NCBI GenBank assembly: GCA_023381695.1 | Contig: JAMCQP010000039.1 | Location: 66,151 to 130,150, forward strand | Reading direction: 5' to 3' | DNA: 64,000 bases | From: Bacillota bacterium | Lineage (GTDB): Bacteria; Bacillota; UBA5301; JAMCQP01 | Shown here: piece after piece, positions 27,237-35,286 of the stretch | How positions within the stretch are numbered: the first letter of the stretch is position 1 | Layout: each line of letters opens with the position of its first letter | Notes under the pieces: generated by a model | What the model was told of the DNA's origin: nothing | What the model saw: only the letters and a program-made list of their open reading frames with translations | The model's database searches: none | Translations under genes and position numbers: made by a program

Positions 27237-28808
27237 TCACGGAATCGCTTCCAAAGGTTCCAAGGTCATCCCCGGCGCCGGTTTTACCTCGCGCGGGGCG
27301 CAAAGGAGTTGCCGGGCAATTCGGATGCCGGCGTCCATCCCCTGCGCTCCCAGCAGAACCAGAAGATCCGCTTTGCCGAGATCCGCCAGAGCCACCCTCA
27401 GGGCAACGGCGAGATCTTTAAAGTGCAAGAAGCGGGTCCTGGCCTGGTTCAGAGCCTCTATAAAGGCTTCTTCCTCCTGCTTGGTCACCAGATCTTCATC
27501 GCCCACGTCCCCCGTGCTGGTGGTGGTCACCAGCAAAAAGCCGAGCCTTCCGGCCCATTCGGCCAGAGCCTGGGCGTTAAGCCTGTTCACCTCCGCGCCC
27601 CGATTGCCCCGGAGCGCGTTGACCACCACCAACCGTTCATATGGCAGAGTCCTGATCACCTGAAAGACACTGTGGATGCTGGCCGGATTTAAAGCGGTAT
27701 CGTCCAGGATCAGGGGGCCATTGGTTTCCACGAGCTCCATGCGCCTCTCCACACACCGGAAAGAGGCCAGCGCCCAGGCAATCACCGCCGGAGAGACCCC
27801 GGCCATCAGCGCCGTGGAGGACGCCACCAGGGCGTTATAGACATTATGCTTACCAGGCAGGTAAAGTTCCAGAGACCACCTGCTCCGGGGGAGCATCCGC
27901 CCCGCCAGGGTAGGAACGGGTTTATTCAGGCAGAGGGTGAACCTGGTCCCGCCCCGGTGGTAGACAAGATCACGGGCGGTGATGTCCGCTTCGGAATCAA
28001 TGGCGTAAGTAACCGGTCGCGCCTTCGTCCACGCCACGCTGCGCGCCACAATCGGATCGTCGTTGTTCAAAACGGCGATTCCCTGGGAGGGCAACCTCTC
28101 GATAAAACGCTTCTTGGCGGCCACGTAGTGCTCGAAGGTCCCATGGAAGTCCAGATGATCCGGGGTCATATTGGTAAAAACCCCGATTTGAAAATCAATT
28201 CCCCGGATCCGTTCCTGTACCACACCCTGGGAGGAGATCTCCATGGTGGCAAATCGGGCGCCCTGATCCGCCATCTCGCGCAGATAACGCTGGATCTCCA
28301 GGGCGTCGGGCGTGGTAAGCCTCGCCGGGTAGACGCCGGCGCCGGTTTTGACCAGAACTGTCCCGATCAGCCCTGACTTGAAGCCCGCAGCCTCCAGGAT
28401 CGCGTCGATCATGAAGGTCGAGGTGGTCTTCCCGTTAGTGCCCGTCACACCGATCATCTTCATCCGCCGGGTTGGAAAACCGTAAAAAGCGCAGGCCAGG
28501 TCTGCCAGAGCCCTGCGCCCCGACCGGACCTTGATCACCGACACGCTCAGTCCTTCCAGCAAGCCGGGGGTGACCCTCTCGGCCACCACCGCCACGGCGC
28601 CCCTGGCAATCGCCACCCTTATGTAATCATGCCCATCCTGTTTATTCCCGTTGATGGCCACAAAGATAAACCCGGGCTCAACCAGCCTGGAATCGGCCGC
28701 GATGCCCATAACTTCGCATTTCGCGGGGTTATAGACCGCCTGGATGGCGATACCGGCCAAAAGATCGCCGAGGAGCGGACGTCGATTCCTGCCGGGGTTC
28801 TGGTTCAT
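27237..28808 (-). CDS. Divergent MurE-like Mur ligase
   Basis: 523 aa. The N-terminal and middle domains look like MurE: D-S-R-L-V-x-P-G near residue 37, ATP loop G-V-T-G-T-N-G-K-T-T, E-I-S-S-Q-G, F-T-N-M-T-P-D-H-L-D-F-H-G-T. The C-terminal domain departs: D-Y-A-H-T-P is replaced by D-D-T-A-L-N-P, and D-N-P-R-x-E, which reads the third amino acid, is absent. So this is probably a paralog with another acceptor or amino acid, not the housekeeping enzyme. ATG 28808 behind GGGGG is preferred to ATG 28853. It sits 21 nt before spoVK. Confidence 0.82.
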   Translation of the reverse strand: MNQNPGRNRRPLLGDLLAGIAIQAVYNPAKCEVMGIAADSRLVEPGFIFVAINGNKQDGHDYIRVAIARGAVAVVAERVTPGLLEGLSVSVIKVRSGRRALADLACAFYGFPTRRMKMIGVTGTNGKTTSTFMIDAILEAAGFKSGLIGTVLVKTGAGVYPARLTTPDALEIQRYLREMADQGARFATMEISSQGVVQERIRGIDFQIGVFTNMTPDHLDFHGTFEHYVAAKKRFIERLPSQGIAVLNNDDPIVARSVAWTKARPVTYAIDSEADITARDLVYHRGGTRFTLCLNKPVPTLAGRMLPRSRWSLELYLPGKHNVYNALVASSTALMAGVSPAVIAWALASFRCVERRMELVETNGPLILDDTALNPASIHSVFQVIRTLPYERLVVVNALRGNRGAEVNRLNAQALAEWAGRLGFLLVTTTSTGDVGDEDLVTKQEEEAFIEALNQARTRFLHFKDLAVALRVALADLGKADLLVLLGAQGMDAGIRIARQLLCAPREVKPAPGMTLEPLEAIP

Positions 28809-28920
28809 CTGCTGCACCCCCACACTTTGCCCCGCCTGGCCCCAAATGGGCATTGATGAACTTCCAGGAAGCTACAGTCACTATATGTGGGTTCCCAAAG
28901 GCGCGGTGCGTGTCTACACA

Positions 28921-28957
28921 GTAAGAAAAGGAATGCATCCAGGCATTCCTTTCGCTT
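28921..28957 (-). terminator. Terminator of the Pro/Thr-rich lipoprotein gene
   Basis: Long stem with AAGGAATGC/GCATTCCTT and an outer GTAAG/CTTAC; T-rich TTCCTTTTC on the minus strand side. Confidence 0.65.
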
Positions 28958-28988
28958 ACGGAAGATATGGCAGGTAAATCAGCCGGAT

Positions 28989-29603
28989 CTATTTGAATTT
29001 CCCGGACAATCGCATTAATGTACTTATGTCCCGATCCGCCGCTGTTTTGTTCTTGGTCTTGATGTCCGCTTTCAATTTGGTGTAAGCGGCCTCAAATTGC
29101 GCGACGTCCGAAGAAGCTGTACCCACTCTGGTCGTCCGTGGCTTGAAATTGGTCCACGCTCGCCCCATCCTGGTCGCTTCCCGGTCCGCGGTGGCCCATT
29201 GCTTCTTGTCGACCGCCAACTTCACAGCCTGAACCGCATTTCGCAGATCCGCCCGGGTGGTTACCGTCCGGCCCGTCGTTCTGGTCGGAGCCGGAGCGGC
29301 TGGTGAAGGCCGGGTCGGAGCTGGGCGGGTCGGCGTCGGCGCGACATTGCTGGTACCAGTCGTTCCCCTGGTGACGCCCGGCTTGGTCGGCGCCGGCGTG
29401 GTCGGAGTCGGGCTGACCGGCGCTGGCCTGGTTGGAGCTGGCCGGGTTGGCGTTGTCCTGGTTGGCGCCGGCTTCTTTTTTGAGGGAGCAGGCCTGGTCG
29501 TTCCTCCCGGACCAACGCACCCGACCGCCAGGGTGATCAGCATGACGATCGCCACAATGCTTGCCAGCAAGGATGTCAGCCATTTTTTGGTCCTTCGCAT
29601 CAT
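28989..29603 (-). CDS. Lipoprotein with Pro-Thr-Arg repeat linker
   Basis: 204 aa. Lipoprotein signal ending L-A-V-G-C29. Residues 35-115 are low complexity with repeated P-T-R-P-A-P / T-P-A-P units, likely a stiff extended wall-spanning linker. Residues 116-204 form a small helical domain (A-V-Q-A-V-K-L-A-V-D-K-K-Q-W). The repeats are also visible as 15-nt near-repeats at about 29290-29490. Own terminator. Function unknown. Confidence 0.75.
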   Translation of the reverse strand: MMRRTKKWLTSLLASIVAIVMLITLAVGCVGPGGTTRPAPSKKKPAPTRTTPTRPAPTRPAPVSPTPTTPAPTKPGVTRGTTGTSNVAPTPTRPAPTRPSPAAPAPTRTTGRTVTTRADLRNAVQAVKLAVDKKQWATADREATRMGRAWTNFKPRTTRVGTASSDVAQFEAAYTKLKADIKTKNKTAADRDISTLMRLSGKFK

Positions 29604-29683
29604 CTATCACCTCCTGCCGTTTAGCATACCTCCTTTACCAGGAAATATGATCACGGAAAAAGGCAGTGATGGGAAAAAGAGTA

Positions 29684-30952
29684 TTAAAGTGCCTGGCCCC
29701 GTTGGGCCTGACTCCTCCGCGCTTGACCTCTCTGTGTTCGTCCCCGCCGCCTGGCAAACCGGGCGCCGGCCACGCCCAGACCGGCGGCCGCCAAAATCGA
29801 AGCCGCAATGGGCCACCCGCGGCCCTCCCCGCCTCCTCCCACCACATGATGAAGCTCGCTCTTCAAAAGATCGTATGCATCGTTGCGCCGCGCGTAAGCC
29901 CAGGGATCCTCCACGGGCCAGCCCGGCCCGGACTCACCCAGGGAGAGGATGAACTTTTCAACCGCCTGGCGCATGCCAGGATCCGATCTGGGGTTTGTAT
30001 AGGCGGAATCATAAAAATCCGCGACCGCCCTTTTGGAACCGAATAAGACCCGCACATCCTCGGCAAAGGTCTCTTCGGGCGAAAGCGACCAGTCCCTGGT
30101 CTGCACCTCGCCGTCGTTGCGCCAGCCGGGAATCTTCCGGATCGCCATATATTCATCCCACAGGCCGGGGTTATCCTGGTAGGACCCCCCCAGGTAGCGC
30201 AGTTCGAGATGATGCCCGAATTCGTGGGTCAAAGTGACAAAGACATGATCGTCAATGAGATCCGTCGCCGCCGGCTCGGCGCTGATAAAGCTGTAGCCGT
30301 TGCCCCCTTCCCCGCCGATCTCCCCCAGCGAATAGGGAAGAAGATACACCCGGTAGTCATTGAAGAAACGATCGGGCAATCGAATCTCCTGCAGCGTCTC
30401 AATGGCTTGCGCCACCGACGGGTATTTTTCCGCGGTGGTGGGATACAGGCGGAAGCTGCCCAACTGGTACAGATCCTCAAAGCGCGGCAGATTGGCCGAC
30501 GACCAGGCGGCCAGCAGCCTGCCCCGATTCTGAATCGCCAAAAACAGCACGTGGAGCTTTCCCGTCACCTCCGGCGGATAAACCCGGAATTTACGCACCG
30601 GGTCCAGATAGCCCTCCGTCTCCTGGATCCGTCGCATCTCGGCGTCAATGGCTTTTATCTCCCCGTCCAGCAACCTTTTCCCGCCCGCAGGATCCGGCGC
30701 GTAATCCGCCTCGATCTCTTTCAAGCGCCCCACATCCCACCGGAACCACTCTTCAAACCCCATGGGCTGGGGCGCTAAAATCCGGATCTTGCCGTCGGCT
30801 TGCTGCCAACCGGCAGCCTGAACAGAGCCGAAACGAGTTGGAGCATCGCCCGTGCCAAACGAACCGCCCAAAACCCAGCCGCCAAAAACCCAAAACAAAA
30901 GCGTTAACCCGGCCGCCAAAACGGCATAGCGAAGCTTTGGCAGGTTAAACAA
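29684..30952 (-). CDS. Membrane-anchored zinc metallopeptidase (HEXXH)
   Basis: 422 aa: N-terminal signal/anchor helix (about 9-30), extracellular domain with the zinc motif H243-E-F-G-H247 and a downstream E-E-T-F-A-E-D (about 287) that can give the third ligand, then a glycine-rich spacer, a C-terminal helix (about 380-398) and an Arg-rich tail with R-G-Q-A repeats. The glycine-helix-arginine ending looks like an exosortase or rhombosortase sorting tail. It starts at TTG 30952 after GGGGGAA. Exact peptidase family not identified. Confidence 0.75.
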   Translation of the reverse strand: MFNLPKLRYAVLAAGLTLLFWVFGGWVLGGSFGTGDAPTRFGSVQAAGWQQADGKIRILAPQPMGFEEWFRWDVGRLKEIEADYAPDPAGGKRLLDGEIKAIDAEMRRIQETEGYLDPVRKFRVYPPEVTGKLHVLFLAIQNRGRLLAAWSSANLPRFEDLYQLGSFRLYPTTAEKYPSVAQAIETLQEIRLPDRFFNDYRVYLLPYSLGEIGGEGGNGYSFISAEPAATDLIDDHVFVTLTHEFGHHLELRYLGGSYQDNPGLWDEYMAIRKIPGWRNDGEVQTRDWSLSPEETFAEDVRVLFGSKRAVADFYDSAYTNPRSDPGMRQAVEKFILSLGESGPGWPVEDPWAYARRNDAYDLLKSELHHVVGGGGEGRGWPIAASILAAAGLGVAGARFARRRGRTQRGQARRSQAQRGQAL

Positions 30953-31136
30953 CGTTCTTCCCCCTTAGAAAAGCCCACAGCCAGGTCCAGGCCCACCATC
31001 AGACCCAGGCCCACTTCAAACTCTAGCCCACCGTCAGGCCAGCGCCTTATTCATCAAGCGCCCCATTTATTATGTTAACATGGAATGCCTCCCATTAGAA
31101 GACTCGGTTTTTGCCACGAAAGTAAAAATATTCCTG

Positions 31137-32165
31137 CTAATGGTATCGGCGGGCTCCCAGATAACGTTTCCGGTAGTACGGATCCTGCAGGGAAGTAATC
31201 ACCACTGCTTTCTGCCCCTGTGAGGCTTCGATGAACCGGCCGCCTCCGGCATAGATCCCCACATGGGAGACACCTTCGCCGGTGGTGTCAAAGAAGACCA
31301 GATCCCCGGGGGCAAGTTCCTCGCGGGAAACCTTGCGGCCGGCTTGAAATTGCTCCTCGGCGTCCCGCGGGATCCTGATCCCCTCCACCAGCAAAGCCAG
31401 ATAGGTGAGCCCTGAACAATCGATCCCCCGCGGCGTCCTTCCCCCCCACAGGTATGGAATGCCCAACAACTGGAGCGCGTGTCGCACCACTTGTTGGCCG
31501 GTAATCTTATCCTGCCCGTCTGCCTGTCCCGGCTCCCCGGGATCATATTTTTTTACGGAGCGGGCGGCCATCCAGGCGGTACCACCGTCGGCAAGCCTGA
31601 CCCTGTACCACCCCGGCCTTTCTCCCAGCACAGGGAGACCCGTGCCCATGACCACCTGTAAAAGGGGCTCCCCCGAGGAAGCAGGCTCTCCGAAAAGGCT
31701 GGCCGTGCGTGCGGCGACAATCACCCGGGCCGTTTGCCCGGCCGATCCATTGCCCTGATCGGGCACAACAGGCCTAACGCGTTGTCTCTCGACCCATCCC
31801 TCGTAACCATCCGGCACCCTGACCCTCAGCCAGTCCCCGGCGGTTTCCAGGATCTTTACCGGATCATTGTACACCACCTGGGTGACCCGTTCCGATTGGC
31901 TGGTTGGTCTGGCCCGGACGTTGACCACCAACCCGGTGACTATTCCGGCCCCTGGAACGGCGCTTCTCTTCTGCGCTTTCTCCTTCTTCCGGGAACTGTC
32001 GGTCCCATCAGCTTCCGGTTTGGCCGGAAGAGCCTGGGGCTTTTTTGCCGGATTTTGGCTGCGGCCGGGCCGGCCGTTGCACCCCGGGACGGCGATCAGC
32101 AATGCCAGGAAGATTGCACAGAGCCAGAACAGCTTATGCAGGCGGGCGGTTTTTTGGCAGTTCAT
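31137..32165 (-). CDS. Lipoprotein with SH3 domains and NlpC/P60 peptidoglycan endopeptidase
   Basis: 342 aa. Lipobox A-V-P-G-C29. Two bacterial SH3 domains (about 58-120 and 128-195), then an NlpC/P60 cysteine peptidase (about 215-342) with nucleophile Cys in G-I-D-C-S-G-L, His in V-S-H-V-G-I-Y and a polar third residue. It cuts D-Glu/mDAP-type stem-peptide bonds at the outer membrane face. It overlaps the VanW gene by 4 nt. Confidence 0.92.
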   Translation of the reverse strand: MNCQKTARLHKLFWLCAIFLALLIAVPGCNGRPGRSQNPAKKPQALPAKPEADGTDSSRKKEKAQKRSAVPGAGIVTGLVVNVRARPTSQSERVTQVVYNDPVKILETAGDWLRVRVPDGYEGWVERQRVRPVVPDQGNGSAGQTARVIVAARTASLFGEPASSGEPLLQVVMGTGLPVLGERPGWYRVRLADGGTAWMAARSVKKYDPGEPGQADGQDKITGQQVVRHALQLLGIPYLWGGRTPRGIDCSGLTYLALLVEGIRIPRDAEEQFQAGRKVSREELAPGDLVFFDTTGEGVSHVGIYAGGGRFIEASQGQKAVVITSLQDPYYRKRYLGARRYH

Positions 32166-33007
32166 GGCCGTCTCTCCAAAATGGCGATGTTTATCCGGTA
32201 ATCGACCACTTTGCTCCGGATCATCACCGGGTTGGCGCGATTATTGCGGAAACGAAAATCCTTGTCGTCGTACACCGTGGCATCCCGCCCCGGCGGCACA
32301 TAAGAAACCGGCCTGGAGTGCTTGTGGCGCTCCAGAATCGGAAGCCGGGCTTCCAGAACGGCGTTGTAGAGGGTGGAAGAAACCTGGCACATTCCGCCCC
32401 CGAGCTCGATCTTCGGGGTGCCGTCGTCCTCGAATACGATCCCGGGCTTGTATCCCCTGGCCCTGGTAGGCATTCCAACCACCCGGTTGAAGGAAAATAC
32501 CTCCCCCGGCCGCACAATGGCGTAGTTCAAGTTTTTGACGGTGATCCGGATATTCTCCGTACGGTCGGGCTTGTCCTCATTGATGGTGGTTGTAAAACTA
32601 CTTATCGTCTGGATCTTGCCCTGCAAGTCCTCTCTGGTAACGCCAGGCCTGGCCGGACGGGTGATCAGCCGCAATTTTTCGCCCGGATTCGCCGCCATGA
32701 CCCGCCGGAGAGTTTCCGCCACATCAGGGGCGACACCCGGCCTTTCAGGCATAATTTCCCATGTTTTCTCGTCGAATCGTGCGTTTTGGGGGGCGCGCCT
32801 TTTGTCGCCAGCTATCCTGTTCAACTGCTCGTAAGCCTGCTTTTGCGTAAGACCAGCCAGGCGGACCCCTTCAACGGTTACTCCCTTCTCCACCCGATCC
32901 AGGCTAATCTCCTGAGCCTTTTTACCGCCACAACCCGCAAGCAGGGACCCCAAAGCCATAACGCCCGCCAGGGCCAGGATTGCCGCCCGATAACAGCCTC
33001 TCATCAC
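32162..33007 (-). CDS. VanW-family lipoprotein
   Basis: 281 aa with a lipoprotein signal (S-L-L-A-G-C26). A peptidoglycan-binding-like N-terminal domain (about 45-130) is followed by the VanW domain (about 140-275) with F-S-F-N-R-V-V-G, G-G-G-M-C-Q-V-S-S-T-L-Y-N-A and F-R-N-N-R. VanW function is unsettled; members occur with wall enzymes, as here with NlpC/P60 in the same operon. Confidence 0.9.
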   Translation of the reverse strand: MMRGCYRAAILALAGVMALGSLLAGCGGKKAQEISLDRVEKGVTVEGVRLAGLTQKQAYEQLNRIAGDKRRAPQNARFDEKTWEIMPERPGVAPDVAETLRRVMAANPGEKLRLITRPARPGVTREDLQGKIQTISSFTTTINEDKPDRTENIRITVKNLNYAIVRPGEVFSFNRVVGMPTRARGYKPGIVFEDDGTPKIELGGGMCQVSSTLYNAVLEARLPILERHKHSRPVSYVPPGRDATVYDDKDFRFRNNRANPVMIRSKVVDYRINIAILERRP

Positions 33008-33055
33008 GGATTCTTCCTTTGCCTGCCTTTAAAATGCAGGATCAGTTTTCCCCCC

Positions 33056-33087
33056 AAAAAAATAATCACCCGGAGTTTTCCGGGTGA
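33056..33087 (-). terminator. Terminator of spoVD
   Basis: Perfect 9-bp stem TCACCCGGA (33066-33074) / TCCGGGTGA (33079-33087), 4-nt loop, followed on the minus strand by TTATTTTTTT. It separates the dacF-spoVB-spoVD run from the VanW operon. Confidence 0.85.
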
Positions 33088-33270
33088 AAAGATCTCCCGC
33101 TGATCCGGAGACCCCAAACCAGGGCAAGGTCGAGGGAGGTTGGAGCGGGTGGGGGGGTTAACCTCCACCTCCCGGTCGGAAACCGGGCGTCCTTCTTGGA
33201 CCACACCCGCATGGGCTCTGTATTTGTAGTATATGCAAGAGTTTCAAAATGATACACCAGGTGGAGACAA

Positions 33271-35286
33271 TTATGGTGGAGATGATTCAGGAGGGGGCGG
33301 GACATCTTGCTTCTCTTTGCCCGTGGGAGACATCTTCTCCTTGTTCAGGGGAGGCACCAGGTCCTGATCGAGCATGGCCAGGGGGCCGGTATAAAGGATG
33401 ACCGCCGTTCCCAACGCCACCTCCGCGCCGCCTTTGGGTGTCTGATCGATGATGATCTCCCCTCCGCCCACCTGTTTGATCCGCAAGCCCGCGGCCGTCA
33501 GGGCAGCCAGCGCGTCAGGGGTGTTATAATAGCGCACATTGGGAACCAAAACCTTTTTTTCGCCATTGGCGCCAGCGACGGTTTTGGCTTTGGGCTCGAA
33601 CTTCGGCGGGATCTTCAGGTACGGAAAGAGGTCGGCGCCCAGCCGTGCGAAGACCGGCGCCACGATTACCCCGCCAAAGTACTCACCCTGAGGTTCACGC
33701 AGGGTGATGATCCCTACCATCCGGGGATCGTCGGCCGGAGCGACACCCGCAAACGAGGAGAGCATCTTGGAATGGCTGTATGCCCCCCCTTCCACCAACT
33801 GGGAGGTGCCGGTCTTGCCTCCCACCCTGTAACCGGGAACATCCGCCCTTTTGCCGGAACCATTGGCTATGGCGGAGCGCAGCATAAACCGCATGGTATC
33901 CGAGGTCTTCTTGGAGATCACCTGCCGGATTACCTCCCGCCCGAACTGTTTCACCAGAGTCCCGTCGGCCTTGCGGATCTCCTTGACCAGATGGGGGCGG
34001 AGCAGATACCCGCCATTGACAATGGCGGCATAGGCGTTCAACAATTGGAGGGGGGTCAGGGTCATGCCCTGGCCGAACCCGATATTCGCCCAGGTTACCA
34101 GACCAACTGTGCCTGGCTCCCGGACGCTGCCGGGAGCTTCCCCTGGAAAACCAACTCCGGTGAGCTCGCCGAATCCAAAGGCGCGGATGTAGCGGTAAAA
34201 TCGTTTGTCTCCCAGTTCCATGCCCAGCATGGCAAAGACCGGGTTGCAGGAGTTTTGCAGGGTTTCCACAAAGCTCTGGCTGCCGTGGCCGCCCCCGGCC
34301 CAGCAGTAGATGGTCCAGCCTCCGACGACGATGAAACCGGGATCAAAAAAGTGGCGTTCCAGCGACGTGATTCCCTCTTCCAACGCCACTGCGGCGGTAA
34401 CGGCCTTCCAGGTGGAACCCGGCTCATACTCGTCGGTCACCGCGATATTCCGCCGGTTCTGCAGTGGGTAATCCTCAAAGGAATTCGGGTTGTATCCAGG
34501 TTGTACGGCCATGGCCAGGATCTCACCACTATTGGGGTCCATGACTACCACGGTGCCGTTCCTGGATCCCGTGTCGGCCAGAGCCTTGGCCAGCTCCCGC
34601 TCGGCGATCAGCTGGATTCGCTTGTCGATGGTCAGTGTCAAGGAGTCTCCCTCCTGGGCGGGCAGGTACTTCTGCGTTCCTCCCTTGATCCGGTACCCGG
34701 TGGCGTCGCGTTCGGTGATCACCATTCCCGATTTCCCCCGGAGGTACTCGTCGTACCACAGTTCCAGCCCTTCCAGGCCCTGGTTGTCGATGCCGGAGAT
34801 CCCGATCACCTGGGCCGCCAGGCTGCCATTGGGATAGTAACGCTGGGGATTTTCGACCACGCCGATACCGGGCAGGCCCAGGTAGCGCACCGCCCTGGCC
34901 TCCTCGGGCGTGACCCTCTTCTTGATCCATTCCGCGGCGGAGAATCTGGTGATCCGCTTGTAGATAAACTCCTTGCGCAAATCCAGGACTTCGGCCAGTT
35001 TCCGCGCGGTCTCCTCCGGGTCATGGATCTCGGCGGGAACGGCATAGATCGCCTCCGCGCTCACACTTACCGCCATCTCAATTCCATTGCGGTCGTAGAT
35101 CGTGCCGCGTTTGGCATCCACCTGAATCGGCCGCATCCGCTGATCCCAGGCCTTGGAGGAGAGCCAGTCCGTCCGGTAGATCTGAAGGAAGGCCATCCGG
35201 AAAGCCAGAAAGACCACGATGGCCGTTGCCGCAAGAAACAGGACGGCAATCCGTTTTTTCACCGCCAGGTAGGTGATCTTCGCCAT
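33271..35286 (-). CDS. spoVD: Sporulation-type penicillin-binding protein with PASTA domain (SpoVD-like)
   Basis: Class B transpeptidase for septal or cortex peptidoglycan. 671 aa: membrane anchor (about 12-35), dimerisation domain, transpeptidase with S291-T-W-K294 (usually S-T-F-K), S-C-N (about 348) and K-T-G-T (about 492), one PASTA domain (about 570-635) and a Pro/Glu tail. Its start directly abuts the spoVB stop. Neighbour spoVB and dacF-type genes favour SpoVD over the division protein FtsI, but the two are close relatives. Confidence 0.88.
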   Translation of the reverse strand: MAKITYLAVKKRIAVLFLAATAIVVFLAFRMAFLQIYRTDWLSSKAWDQRMRPIQVDAKRGTIYDRNGIEMAVSVSAEAIYAVPAEIHDPEETARKLAEVLDLRKEFIYKRITRFSAAEWIKKRVTPEEARAVRYLGLPGIGVVENPQRYYPNGSLAAQVIGISGIDNQGLEGLELWYDEYLRGKSGMVITERDATGYRIKGGTQKYLPAQEGDSLTLTIDKRIQLIAERELAKALADTGSRNGTVVVMDPNSGEILAMAVQPGYNPNSFEDYPLQNRRNIAVTDEYEPGSTWKAVTAAVALEEGITSLERHFFDPGFIVVGGWTIYCWAGGGHGSQSFVETLQNSCNPVFAMLGMELGDKRFYRYIRAFGFGELTGVGFPGEAPGSVREPGTVGLVTWANIGFGQGMTLTPLQLLNAYAAIVNGGYLLRPHLVKEIRKADGTLVKQFGREVIRQVISKKTSDTMRFMLRSAIANGSGKRADVPGYRVGGKTGTSQLVEGGAYSHSKMLSSFAGVAPADDPRMVGIITLREPQGEYFGGVIVAPVFARLGADLFPYLKIPPKFEPKAKTVAGANGEKKVLVPNVRYYNTPDALAALTAAGLRIKQVGGGEIIIDQTPKGGAEVALGTAVILYTGPLAMLDQDLVPPLNKEKMSPTGKEKQDVPPPPESSPP

